Below are positions 1 through 7,785 of a stretch of DNA of 10,022 nt, piece by piece. The notes beneath the pieces are model-generated. The model saw only the letters and a list, made by a program, of their open reading frames with translations. It was not told the DNA's origin and did not search any database. Within the stretch, counting starts at the first letter, position 1. Every line of letters starts with the position of its first letter. Both the position numbers and the translations under genes were made by a program. Source of the DNA: an uncultured Clostridia bacterium (GTDB taxonomy: Bacteria; Bacillota; Clostridia; Oscillospirales; Oscillospiraceae); the NCBI GenBank assembly GCA_946539175.1, contig CAMNHH010000082.1:1-10022 (forward strand), given 5' to 3'.

Positions 1-1613
1 GGGATGCCCTTGCCGGAAACGTCAGCCATTACCAGGGCAAGGTGATCCTCGTCGACCAGGAAGAAGTCATAGAAATCGCCGCCGACCTCCTTGGCCGGGT
101 CCATCACCGCGTAGAGGTCAAACTCCTTCCGATCCGGGAAGGCCGGGAACTGATTGGGCAGCATATTCAGCTGGATATCGGCAGCCACGGAGAGCTCTGT
201 ATCCAGGCGTTGCTTTTCGGATGTGATGTTGACGATTTCCTGCACGTAGCCCTTCATCTTCTCCGACATATTGGCGAAGGCCCGCGCCAACACCTCAATC
301 TCGTCGCCGGTCAGCAGCACATCCTCCACCTGAAAGCTCATATCGTCGCCCTGCATTTCGGAAACCCGCAGCGTCATCCGCTTGATGGGGTTCACAAGCC
401 GCCTTGAATAGATCAGTGACAACAGACCCGCCAGAATCAGCATCAGCGCTGCAATAATCAGCGTAGAGATCACAGTACGGAACTCATTGGCCCGCAGCTC
501 CGAAACAGACTGCTCCATAACCGCGTCAGTCTGCTCTGCCAGTAGGTAGGCCGTTTGATTCAGATTTTCCTGGGAGATGCAGAGCAGCTGGGTCCAGCCC
601 AAGGTCTGGATGGGTGCGTAAGCAACGTAGGTCTTTTGGCCGTCCACGCTGATAAGGGAGAAGCCCTCTCCCCCTTTCAACGCTTCCCCAACCAGGGCCA
701 CCAGTTCCGCATTGCTGCCGGACAACAGGCTTTTCAACTCCACACCCACCATGCCCAGCTCTCCATCCGAACGGGAGGAGTAAATCATATTGCCGTTTTC
801 GTTGATCAGACAGGTGTCGGTGAACTCGCCAAGCTTTGCGTTGGCGATCAGATCCGCGAAGGAAGCCAGCATGACAGAGCCGCCGCAGACAGCCGCCAGT
901 TCTCCGTCCACGTAGACCGGGACGCCTACCATTACCTCGTAGGTGTCATAGTAATTGTCCACGTTCACCGGAGTGAAATAGGTGCCCTCATGGACCACGG
1001 CGCCGGCGTACCAGGGACGCCGATAGGCGTTGTAGGGCTGGGGCTTACCATCCGGGCCGATCTTGCTCTCAGGGGTTTTGTCTACGATGATGCTGGCGCC
1101 GCCGGGCAGGGACACCATGCAGTCCAGTAAGGTCTCGCCGCCCTCCACCATTTCCAGCATCATGTTCCGAAGGCCCCCAATGCGAAGGATCTGCTCCTTC
1201 AGGACGGGATCCTCCTGATCCGCCCGGTCAGAATACAGCAGCTGCAGAGACAGCTTCCCCGCGTCCGCCTCAGAGGGCAGAGGCACCTCCACCGGAGAAT
1301 AGGCGGAGGGTTCCTCCAGCACCATCTGCACCTGCCTGGCCAGGATTTCCATATCGTGGCGCATGGTCCAGAATTCGCCGTCGATAATCTTTGCTTCCGA
1401 GACTACGTACTTCTGGAAGCTCTCCGTGGCCATATTTCGCATGGATTCGGAAAGAGAATTCACTATGATCGCGTTCTGATCCCGGCTGGTTTGCTCCATC
1501 ATATCGGCGTAGCGGCGGACCTGGACGACGCCGGCCACCGCGAACAGCAGCACAGCCACGGCAATCAGAATAATATTCATACGAAAAATCTTGGTACGAA
1601 GACTTTCTTTCAT
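1..1613 (-). CDS. Membrane sensor with HAMP and SpoIIE/RsbU-type PP2C phosphatase domain (partial, C-terminus off window)
   Basis: The frame is open from an ATG at 1613 to the left edge, giving 537 residues with no stop. Domain order: a membrane helix at about 12-31, an external region of about 350 residues with double-Cache-like character, a second membrane helix at 380-403, a HAMP linker at about 404-460, a helical stretch, then a PP2C-type SpoIIE domain from about 497. Metal-ligand aspartates of this fold are visible: D513 in EVGGDFYD and D531 in ADVSGKG. About the last 150 residues of the phosphatase should lie beyond the window. Proteins of this family dephosphorylate an anti-sigma-factor antagonist or similar partner and so switch on a stress or other sigma factor; the partner here is unknown. 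The start is backed by a GGGGGAG site 7 bases upstream. It follows the solute-binding lipoprotein gene by 28 bases, so the two are probably cotranscribed and the ligand may be related. Confidence 0.9.
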   Translation of the reverse strand, partial: MKESLRTKIFRMNIILIAVAVLLFAVAGVVQVRRYADMMEQTSRDQNAIIVNSLSESMRNMATESFQKYVVSEAKIIDGEFWTMRHDMEILARQVQMVLEEPSAYSPVEVPLPSEADAGKLSLQLLYSDRADQEDPVLKEQILRIGGLRNMMLEMVEGGETLLDCMVSLPGGASIIVDKTPESKIGPDGKPQPYNAYRRPWYAGAVVHEGTYFTPVNVDNYYDTYEVMVGVPVYVDGELAAVCGGSVMLASFADLIANAKLGEFTDTCLINENGNMIYSSRSDGELGMVGVELKSLLSGSNAELVALVGEALKGGEGFSLISVDGQKTYVAYAPIQTLGWTQLLCISQENLNQTAYLLAEQTDAVMEQSVSELRANEFRTVISTLIIAALMLILAGLLSLIYSRRLVNPIKRMTLRVSEMQGDDMSFQVEDVLLTGDEIEVLARAFANMSEKMKGYVQEIVNITSEKQRLDTELSVAADIQLNMLPNQFPAFPDRKEFDLYAVMDPAKEVGGDFYDFFLVDEDHLALVMADVSGKGI

Positions 1614-1641
1614 CCTTTCGCTCCCCCTATCTGCCGCAGTC

Positions 1642-3318
1642 TCATCGGGCTTCCGGCTTCAGCACCACATCCCTCAGATACAGATCGCCCCAGCCTGCCC
1701 AAAAGGGCGTAAAATCGTCCAGGCGGTCTCCCAGGATGAACAGATGCTCTGAGGAGAAGAGGGGCACCCAGACAGCCTCGTCCCGGACCAATCTTTTTTC
1801 CAGACTGGCGTATTCCGCGAGCCGCTCCTCCATGCTTCGGATCGTCCGGGCCTCAGCCACTCTGCTGATCACAGACTCGTTACTGTAGTTGCTTGAGCGG
1901 TCAAGGGTCTTTGCGCGGCTGCCAAAAAAAGTATAGATGAAGTTGTCCGGGTCATTGTAATCCGCGCTCCAGGTGCCATAATAGGCCATCAACACCCCTT
2001 GCCGCCGGAGATAATAACGGCTTTCCTCGTCATAGTTCACAACGGAGACCTTCAATCCAACGGCAGACAGATCCTCCCGGATCATTTCCAGCATCCGCAG
2101 AGTCCGAATATTACTCTGAGAATTACCTGCCAACTCCACACGAAGCTCCGCGGCCTCCGCCACCTGGCTAATCAATTCTTTGGCCTGCTCCGGGTCGTAT
2201 TGCAGCCAGCCCTGGTTTTCCTGGGTGAAGCCCAGAAGACCGCGAGGATAGATACCGTCCAGCAGAGATCCGTCCCCGTTCAGAAGCTCATCCAGGATTC
2301 GCCGGCGATTGATGGCCATTTGCACCGCTTTGCGTACCCGCAAATCATTCAGCGGCGGCGTTTCCAGGTTCAGCATCAGATATTGAACTTCCACCCGACT
2401 GCAGGAAATGGTCCTGCTCGCCCATTCCGGGCTCTTGTAAATTTTCTTTGCGGTCTCCGGATTAATCCGATTCAGATCCAGAAGATCCAGCTCTCCCATG
2501 CGGAACTTGCGATCCATCAGTGCGGACGGAAGAATCTGGAATTCCGCCCGGTTGACAGTCAATTCCTCCCCCTCGTGGCAATGATAGTATGGATTGCGCT
2601 CCAGGGAGATCCGTGAATCTGTATATTCTGTGACACGATAGGGCCCGGAACCCATGGTGCTTTCCGCTGAGCGGCCATAGCCTTCGCCGCACTCGGTGAC
2701 AAAACGTCGGCTGAGGATACTGCATGCGGGGGTGGCCAGTTGGTATAGGTAACCCGCGTTAGGCTCCGTAAGAGCGATTTCTACGGTTTTGTCGTCCAGG
2801 ATCCGGAGGCCTGCCAGCGTATCGCTGCGGCCTGCCATAACATCCTCGGCGCCGATAATCATGTCCGCAAAATCTGTCTGCATGCTTTCCGGGAGAGCCA
2901 ACATACGGGTAAAGGTAAAGGCCACGTCGGAAGCCAGGACCGGGCTGCCGTCGGAGAAAAAGGCGTCGTCCCGCAGCTTGATGCGGAAAAGCTGACTGTC
3001 AGCAGTGGACCAGGAATCCGCAAGGCCTTTGATCAGCGTGGTGGTGCCATCCTCCTCCAGACGAATATCAAACAGACGCTCATAAATGTTGAGCGGAATC
3101 ATGTAGTCCTCTGTATTCTGATGGATGTCCAGGGTGCTGATCGGTTCGCTGACAGCAATCCGCACCAGTCCGGGCTCCACCTTGCCGCTTGCGCTTTGGC
3201 CTTCTCCGGTCTGCTCTGTTGTCTCCGCCCCGGTATTGTCGGAGCAGCCGCAGAAGCTTCCGACCAAAACAAGCGCCGTCATCAAAAGTGCCGCCAATCG
3301 CCGGACTTCATGCCACAT
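1642..3318 (-). CDS. ABC transporter substrate-binding lipoprotein, family 5 (oligopeptide/dipeptide type)
   Basis: A 558-residue secreted lipoprotein. The N-terminus has basic residues, a hydrophobic stretch and a lipobox-like FCGC with the likely lipid-bearing cysteine at residue 25, then a Ser/Thr/Gly/Glu-rich linker. The rest matches the SBP_bac_5 fold: an early ISTLDIHQN segment, NIYERLF, the FSDGSPVLASDVAFTF stretch, GSGPYRV, and PPLNDLRVRKAVQMAINR, a hallmark of OppA/DppA/NikA-type proteins. Length is typical. The family binds peptides, nickel chelates or other small solutes outside the membrane; the ligand cannot be read from sequence. An in-frame ATG lies two codons upstream at 3324, but its spacing to the GAGGTG site is only 1 base against 7 for the ATG at 3318, so 3318 is preferred. 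No permease or ATPase gene follows; instead a sensor phosphatase gene begins 28 bases on. It may be an orphan binding protein that feeds that sensor or a transporter encoded elsewhere. Confidence 0.93.
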   Translation of the reverse strand: MWHEVRRLAALLMTALVLVGSFCGCSDNTGAETTEQTGEGQSASGKVEPGLVRIAVSEPISTLDIHQNTEDYMIPLNIYERLFDIRLEEDGTTTLIKGLADSWSTADSQLFRIKLRDDAFFSDGSPVLASDVAFTFTRMLALPESMQTDFADMIIGAEDVMAGRSDTLAGLRILDDKTVEIALTEPNAGYLYQLATPACSILSRRFVTECGEGYGRSAESTMGSGPYRVTEYTDSRISLERNPYYHCHEGEELTVNRAEFQILPSALMDRKFRMGELDLLDLNRINPETAKKIYKSPEWASRTISCSRVEVQYLMLNLETPPLNDLRVRKAVQMAINRRRILDELLNGDGSLLDGIYPRGLLGFTQENQGWLQYDPEQAKELISQVAEAAELRVELAGNSQSNIRTLRMLEMIREDLSAVGLKVSVVNYDEESRYYLRRQGVLMAYYGTWSADYNDPDNFIYTFFGSRAKTLDRSSNYSNESVISRVAEARTIRSMEERLAEYASLEKRLVRDEAVWVPLFSSEHLFILGDRLDDFTPFWAGWGDLYLRDVVLKPEAR

Positions 3319-3325
3319 TCTCATT

Positions 3326-3331
3326 CACCTC
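3326..3331 (-). promoter_or_regulatory. Ribosome binding site that decides the lipoprotein start
   Basis: GAGGTG on the minus strand sits 7 bases before the ATG at 3318 and only 1 base before the ATG at 3324. The spacing favours the downstream start. Confidence 0.7.
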
Positions 3332-3363
3332 TGTGTTCAGATTCCCAGTCCAGATTATATATT

Positions 3364-3392
3364 ACATTATCACATTTTTATACATTTTTCAA
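3364..3392 (-). promoter_or_regulatory. Probable sigma-A promoter for the lipoprotein/phosphatase operon
   Basis: On the minus strand TTGAAA (3392-3387) and TAATGT (3369-3364) are 17 bases apart, with TGA directly before the -10 giving an extended -10 element. It lies about 45 bases upstream of the lipoprotein start in an AT-rich spacer that contrasts with the GC-rich genes. A further TATAAT occurs a few bases downstream but lacks a well-spaced -35. The call rests on motif match only. Confidence 0.65.
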
Positions 3393-3436
3393 GATTCAAG
3401 TTGCCGCACTTTTTGACGGGAAGCTACTCCGTGCTC

Positions 3437-3465
3437 TTGATTTTGCGCCAAAATAGAGGTAAAAT
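3437..3465 (+). promoter_or_regulatory. Probable sigma-A promoter for the UvrA-like gene
   Basis: TTGATT (3437-3442) and TAAAAT (3460-3465) are separated by exactly 17 bases, about 50 bases before the start codon at 3517. It is back to back with the minus-strand promoter, about 45 bases away, so one regulator bound between them could affect both operons. No clear operator was seen. Confidence 0.65.
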
Positions 3466-3516
3466 ATCGGAAAAGATGAGCATACGCGAAAGCACGGGAT
3501 TGTCGGAGGATCTGAA

Positions 3517-5796
3517 ATGGAACACAGAACAGACGATATTGAAATCATCGGCGCTGCAGAAAACAATCTGAAGCATATCGACGTGCGAATCCCTAAGGGA
3601 AAACTGGTGGTATTCGCCGGGGTCTCCGGTTCAGGCAAAAGCTCTCTGGTTTTTGACACCCTGGCTGTGGAATCCGAACGGGAGTGGCAGCAGAGCTATC
3701 CCATGTTCCTGCGGAACAAGATGCCGCACTACGAGCGTCCACGGGTGGACGAGATCCGCAATCTGACCCCCGCCATCGTGGTGGACCAGCGTCCCATTGG
3801 TTCTAACTCCCGCTCGACTGTGGGCACCTCGGTGGACGTTGCGCCTCTGCTGCGGCTGCTCTTTTCCCGCGTCGGGCAGCCCAGCGCCGGAGGCTCTATG
3901 GCCTATTCCTTCAATCATCCCGCAGGTATGTGCCCGGACTGCACCGGCCTGGGTGAACAGACAGAGCTGATTCGGGAGAGCTTCTTCGACCCGGAGAAAA
4001 CCCTGCGAGAGGGGGGAATCCTGTTCAGCCAGTTCTCCTCCGGCTGGCAGACGGTTTACTATCAGAACAATCCCCTGCTGGACCCGGATAAAAAGCTCCG
4101 GGATTTCAGCCCGGAGGAATGGCAGATCCTGCAGTACGGCAGTCCGGAGCCCCTTATGGTGGAGTTCAAATGCAACAACATCGGCCGTATGGACTATCTG
4201 CCCTACGAAGGGGTCTTCCCACGTTTTGAGCGGGTCTACATGAACCGGGACATCACCAAGCTGAAAAAGAAGCTGCAGGATGAGATTCTGACCCACGTGC
4301 GGCACGGCTTTTGTAAAAGCTGCGGCGGCTCAGGACTGAATCCCAAGGCTCTGGCCTCCAGAATCAACGGAAAGAATATCGTAGACTGCATGGACATGAC
4401 CGCATCGGATCTGCTGGCTTTTCTGAAAACCATCGACGATCCCAGAGGCATCGCATTGGCCAGACAGATTTCCGGCTATCTGGAGCGCATGGTAAACGTT
4501 GGCATCGCTTATCTGTCTCTTTCCCGCAAGACGGAGACCCTTTCCGGCGGCGAGGCCCAGCGCATCAAGATCGTGCGGAACCTGGGCAGTTGTCTCAACA
4601 ACATTACTTACATTTTTGACGAGCCCACTGCTGGTCTGCACCCTGCCGACGCGGAGCGCATCGGGCGTATGCTCTGTGAGCTCCGGGAAAAGCACAACAA
4701 CGTTCTGGTGGTGGAGCATTCCAGGAAGATGATGGAGCTGGCGGACTGCCTGATTGAGCTTGGGCCCGGCGCCGGCAGCAGCGGCGGCGAGATGATCTTT
4801 TCGGGGGACCTGGAGGAGTTGCTGGCGGCGGACACCGCGACGGCAAGGGCGTTTCGACAGAAAATCCGAGTCAATTCCAATCCCCTGCCCTGGACGGAGG
4901 GATATCAGATTCAAGACGCCTGCAGCCACAATCTGCGGCACCTGAACACCACGATCCCGAAGGGCGTTCTCACCGCGGTGACCGGCGTGGCAGGCAGCGG
5001 CAAAAGCTCCTTGACGCGCTGCGCCTTCCCCGCTGTCTATCCGGACGCAATCGTCATAGACCAAAAGCCCATCGGAACCTCCATTCGCTCGACACCGGCA
5101 ACCTACACCGGCGTCATGGATGATATCCGAAAGCTTTTCGCCAAAGAAAACGGCGTCGGTGCAGGCTGGTTCAGCTTCAACTCTGAGGGCGGCTGCCCGA
5201 TCTGCAAGGGTACCGGTCAGATCAGCTATGAAATGGCCTTTGCGGAGCCGGTCACGGTAACCTGCGAGGAATGCGGTGGTCATCGCTACAACGCAAACGC
5301 TCTTTCCTACCGGTACAAGGGGCTGAACATTGAGCAGGTGATGGATCTCACCATCGCAGACGCTTATTCCTTCTTTGACAACGCAAGGATCCGTAAACGC
5401 CTGCAGAGCATGATGGACGTTGGGTTGGAATATCTGACCCTGGGGCAGCCAACCAGCACCCTCTCCGGCGGTGAGATACAGCGGGTAAAGCTGGCCAGCG
5501 AGCTGCACAGGCAGGGACAGGTCTATGTGCTGGACGAGCCCAGCACAGGACTTCACGTCCAGGATATCGAAAAGCTGCTGGCGCTTCTGCGGAAGCTGGT
5601 GGCCGGTGGGAATACCGTCGTTATGGCAGAGCAGAGCATGGAGCTGATCGCCCAGGCGGATTGGATCATTGATCTTGGCCCGGAGGGCGGCTCCGGCGGC
5701 GGGCAAATCCTGTTTGAGGGGTCGCCCGCGGATATTCTGAACTGCAAGGACTCCAAAACAGGACGCTTCCTCCGTGAAATGATCGAAGCAGAATAA
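3517..5796 (+). CDS. UvrA-like tandem ABC ATPase lacking the UvrB-binding domain
   Basis: A 759-residue cytoplasmic protein with two ABC ATPase halves of the UvrA family. First half: Walker A GVSGSGKS at 35-42, zinc-type cysteine pairs C139/C142 and C266/C269, signature LSGGEAQRIK from 342, Walker B ending DEP at 368-370, and switch histidine H401. Second half: Walker A GVAGSGKS from 490, cysteines C560/C563 and C583/C586, signature LSGGEIQRVK from 649, and DEP at 673-675. Standard UvrA has about 940-950 residues; here the sequence runs from LLFSRVG (residue 120) almost directly to FNHPAGMCPDC, skipping the UvrB-binding domain, as in class II UvrA (UvrA2) proteins. It is therefore unlikely to be the main excision-repair UvrA. 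UvrA2-like proteins are linked to DNA damage or drug tolerance, but the role here is open. The second switch position reads AEQ rather than the usual EH. The start has GGAGGA 6 bases upstream. It is monocistronic, with its own promoter and terminator. Confidence 0.93.
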   Translation: MEHRTDDIEIIGAAENNLKHIDVRIPKGKLVVFAGVSGSGKSSLVFDTLAVESEREWQQSYPMFLRNKMPHYERPRVDEIRNLTPAIVVDQRPIGSNSRSTVGTSVDVAPLLRLLFSRVGQPSAGGSMAYSFNHPAGMCPDCTGLGEQTELIRESFFDPEKTLREGGILFSQFSSGWQTVYYQNNPLLDPDKKLRDFSPEEWQILQYGSPEPLMVEFKCNNIGRMDYLPYEGVFPRFERVYMNRDITKLKKKLQDEILTHVRHGFCKSCGGSGLNPKALASRINGKNIVDCMDMTASDLLAFLKTIDDPRGIALARQISGYLERMVNVGIAYLSLSRKTETLSGGEAQRIKIVRNLGSCLNNITYIFDEPTAGLHPADAERIGRMLCELREKHNNVLVVEHSRKMMELADCLIELGPGAGSSGGEMIFSGDLEELLAADTATARAFRQKIRVNSNPLPWTEGYQIQDACSHNLRHLNTTIPKGVLTAVTGVAGSGKSSLTRCAFPAVYPDAIVIDQKPIGTSIRSTPATYTGVMDDIRKLFAKENGVGAGWFSFNSEGGCPICKGTGQISYEMAFAEPVTVTCEECGGHRYNANALSYRYKGLNIEQVMDLTIADAYSFFDNARIRKRLQSMMDVGLEYLTLGQPTSTLSGGEIQRVKLASELHRQGQVYVLDEPSTGLHVQDIEKLLALLRKLVAGGNTVVMAEQSMELIAQADWIIDLGPEGGSGGGQILFEGSPADILNCKDSKTGRFLREMIEAE

Positions 5797-5814
5797 CGGA
5801 TCATGCCTTTTATG

Positions 5815-5860
5815 AAATCACAAGCCGACAGGATCGGATCCTGTCGGCTTGTGATTTTTT
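5815..5860. terminator. Strong Rho-independent terminator between convergent genes
   Basis: Arms 5815-5835 and 5837-5857 are perfect 21-base inverted repeats; allowing a 5-base loop (5834-5838) leaves a 19-bp perfect stem. The plus strand continues into six Ts (5855-5860), a classic terminator 18 bases after the UvrA-like stop. On the minus strand the same stem follows the protease gene, but the trailing sequence TTTCAT is only weakly U-rich, so that direction is less certain. Confidence 0.92.
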
Positions 5861-5898
5861 CATTCATATTGTTCAAAATCTTCTGCTTTTGTGCGCCG

Positions 5899-6618
5899 TT
5901 ACGCGATATAGCGGTCTGCTTTGCTCATCTTTCCCACAAGACGGTAAGCCGCCAGGAACAGCAGAAGGATGAATCCCACAAAATACCAGGTGGAAACACC
6001 CACGCTGGCGATGTAATCATAGCATCCGTGCAGCAGCACCGGCACAAGGACGGCCAGGATCCGACAACTGCGCGAAAGGGCGGTCTGCCCTTGATTCTCC
6101 GCCCGGCGGGCCAATCCATAAAAGACGCCCATGAACACGCCGAAGCAGCAGTGGCCCGGGATGGCCGTCACCGCCCGCACCAGGGCGGCGGAGAGGCCGT
6201 AATGGAGCACATAGGAGATATTTTCCCACAGGGCAAAGCCCAGCGATACAAACACCGCGTAAACCACGCCGTCATACTGGCAGTTGAATTCATTTGAGTT
6301 CCAGGTGCGGCGGCGGAGCAGCAGGTACTTTGCTCCCTCCTCCGAAACACCGACCACTATAAAATACAACAACAGCTGATAGACATCGGAATTCCGGACC
6401 GTCCTCTGCAAAAGCGAGCCTAAGACGCGCTCGGAGATCAACGCAAGCAAAGCGGCCAGAACACCGGCCACAGTCAATGCACGAAGCAGTCTGTGACTCT
6501 CCGCTTCCAGCCGATCCGAGCGGTAAACCTTGCGCATCAGGATCAGCGCCGGGATCACCGCCGCTGCGATCAAAATCAGATTGTAGCGTAGATAAGAGGA
6601 AACAAAATAATAAAACAT
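5899..6618 (-). CDS. PrsW-family intramembrane protease
   Basis: A 239-residue, strongly hydrophobic protein with about seven predicted membrane segments. It carries the PrsW family motifs in order: SEEGAKY with E93, E94 and K97; ALWENISYVLHY with E132; GHCCFG with H156; and LLHGCYDY with H197 and D201. In Bacillus subtilis PrsW makes the first cut in the anti-sigma factor RsiW and so helps release SigW under envelope stress; the substrate here is unknown and no anti-sigma gene lies in the window. Length is near that of typical PrsW proteins. The start has GGAGGG 7 bases upstream and a near-consensus promoter just before it. The gene stands alone, convergent with the UvrA-like gene and separated from the fructokinase gene by a hairpin. 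Some family members may have roles other than anti-sigma cleavage. Confidence 0.9.
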   Translation of the reverse strand: MFYYFVSSYLRYNLILIAAAVIPALILMRKVYRSDRLEAESHRLLRALTVAGVLAALLALISERVLGSLLQRTVRNSDVYQLLLYFIVVGVSEEGAKYLLLRRRTWNSNEFNCQYDGVVYAVFVSLGFALWENISYVLHYGLSAALVRAVTAIPGHCCFGVFMGVFYGLARRAENQGQTALSRSCRILAVLVPVLLHGCYDYIASVGVSTWYFVGFILLLFLAAYRLVGKMSKADRYIA

Positions 6619-6650
6619 AACATTTCCCTCCGAAATTTTTGCATATTTGG

Positions 6651-6679
6651 ATTATACCAGAAAACAGCATCGCTTGCAA
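6651..6679 (-). promoter_or_regulatory. Near-consensus sigma-A promoter for the PrsW-family gene
   Basis: On the minus strand TTGCAA (6679-6674) and a perfect TATAAT (6656-6651) are 17 bases apart, with TGG before the -10 as an extended element. It is about 33 bases upstream of the start codon, leaving a very short leader. This is the best promoter match in the window. Confidence 0.8.
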
Positions 6680-6681
6680 GA

Positions 6682-6700
6682 GGAGCTTTGTCGAAGCTCC
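6682..6700. repeat. Short inverted repeat next to the -35 of the PrsW-family promoter
   Basis: GGAGCTT and AAGCTCC form 7-base arms around a 5-base spacer, ending two bases from the -35 hexamer. It could be a regulator binding site or a minor hairpin downstream of the fructokinase gene. No known operator was recognised. Confidence 0.4.
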
Positions 6701-6734
6701 ATACCCGGGCTGCCGCTTCAACGTACACGAAATA

Positions 6735-6762
6735 CCCGACGCCTGTGCTGACAGGCGCCGGG
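6735..6762 (-). terminator. Probable terminator after the fructokinase gene
   Basis: Minus-strand RNA can form a 12-bp, GC-rich stem with one G-U pair and a 4-base loop, starting about 50 bases after the fructokinase stop codon. It is followed by TATTTCG, a weak U-tract. It lies between the sugar gene cluster and the independently promoted protease gene, which fits an operon end. Confidence 0.6.
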
Positions 6763-6813
6763 CAAGTCGTATTCACGCGGAGAATATGAATTGCATTTCG
6801 CTGCTTCCGCGGA

Positions 6814-7782
6814 TCAATTGTTCGCCAGGATCTGCTCCACGGCGGACCGCTCCGGCATGGAGCGGATGGCGCCCTTCTTGGTGGTGACGAGATAAGCCGC
6901 GGCGTTGGCGAAGCGCAGCATCTGACGCAGGCTCTCCTCGTTCCGGTCCTCCAGCCCGTTTACCAACACGTTGTGCAGGACGCTGGCGCAGAAGGTATCC
7001 CCGGCGCCGGTGGTCTCGATGGTGCCGCCCAGCAGGAAGGAGGGCACAAAGACCTGACGACCGCAGCAGAAGCTGTAGCTGCCCGAAGCACCGCAGGTCA
7101 CATTCAGCAGCTTGATCTTCGGATATCTCGCCAGCAGCTCCCGGGCGCCGGCGGGATAGTCCTGATGGCCCACCAGGAACTCCACTTCGTTGTCAGAGAT
7201 CTTCAGAACGTCGCACTGACCCAGGCCCCATTCGATCTGCTCCCTGGCGTTCTCCATGCTGCTCCACAGCGGGGGTCGCAGATTGGGGTCGAAGGAGATC
7301 AGCGCCCCGGCGGCCTTGGCGGCGGCCACGGCGGCCTTGGTGGCAGCCTTCACCTCGGGATGGGTCATGGACAGGGTGCCGAAGTGGAAGATCCGGCAGT
7401 CCCCCAGCAGCTCCATGGGCAGCTCCTGCTCCCGGAGCATCATATCCGCACCGGGATTGCGGTAGAAGGAGAAGTCCCGGTCTCCGCCGGGCTTGGTGTG
7501 GACGATGGCCAGGGTGGTATGGACCTCCCTGTCCTCCAGCAGGCCCCGCAGATCGATGCCGGCCTCCGCCGCCACCTGCCGCAGTTGGGCGCCGAAGCCG
7601 TCCGCACCCACCTTGCCGATGAAGGCGGTCCTGTGGCCCAGCTTCTGCAGCATGGCCAGCACGTTGCAGGGGGCGCCGCCGGGGTTGGCCTCAAAGAGGG
7701 GGTTGCCCTGCTCGCTGAGCCCGTTTTGCGTAAAGTCGATCAGCAGCTCGCCCAGGGCGACAACGTCAAATTGCTGGTTCAT
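6814..7782 (-). CDS. scrK: Fructokinase, PfkB (ribokinase-like) family
   Basis: A 322-residue cytoplasmic sugar kinase expected to convert fructose and ATP to fructose 6-phosphate. PfkB features are present: an N-terminal VVALGELLIDF strand, the substrate-side signature NPGGAPCNV at 33-41, FDPNLRPPLW at 164-173, and the second PfkB signature ETTGAGDTF with catalytic base D262. Many relatives have Asp at the first position of that signature where this protein has E256. Length matches the family. The start is backed by GGAGGT 7 bases upstream, and only 3 bases separate the GH32 stop codon from this ATG, so the two are cotranscribed and probably translationally coupled. That neighbour, which releases fructose, is the main reason for choosing fructose over other PfkB substrates such as 2-keto-3-deoxygluconate. 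The symbol follows function and context. Confidence 0.9.
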   Translation of the reverse strand: MNQQFDVVALGELLIDFTQNGLSEQGNPLFEANPGGAPCNVLAMLQKLGHRTAFIGKVGADGFGAQLRQVAAEAGIDLRGLLEDREVHTTLAIVHTKPGGDRDFSFYRNPGADMMLREQELPMELLGDCRIFHFGTLSMTHPEVKAATKAAVAAAKAAGALISFDPNLRPPLWSSMENAREQIEWGLGQCDVLKISDNEVEFLVGHQDYPAGARELLARYPKIKLLNVTCGASGSYSFCCGRQVFVPSFLLGGTIETTGAGDTFCASVLHNVLVNGLEDRNEESLRQMLRFANAAAYLVTTKKGAIRSMPERSAVEQILANN

Positions 7783-7785
7783 CTT

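Noticed and set aside
42..1712. Plus-strand open frames at 42-407, 555-1130 and 1356-1712
   Set aside because: They lie opposite the sensor phosphatase gene, whose frame runs unbroken and shows membrane helices, HAMP and PP2C motifs.
3121..3571. Plus-strand open frames across the lipoprotein start and the divergent promoter region
   Set aside because: They overlap the lipoprotein signal sequence and two well-formed promoters, and have no convincing start site or domain.
4330..5706. Minus-strand open frame of 458 codons opposite the UvrA-like gene
   Set aside because: It is a shadow of a gene with complete ABC motifs; its translation is low-complexity and has no family features.
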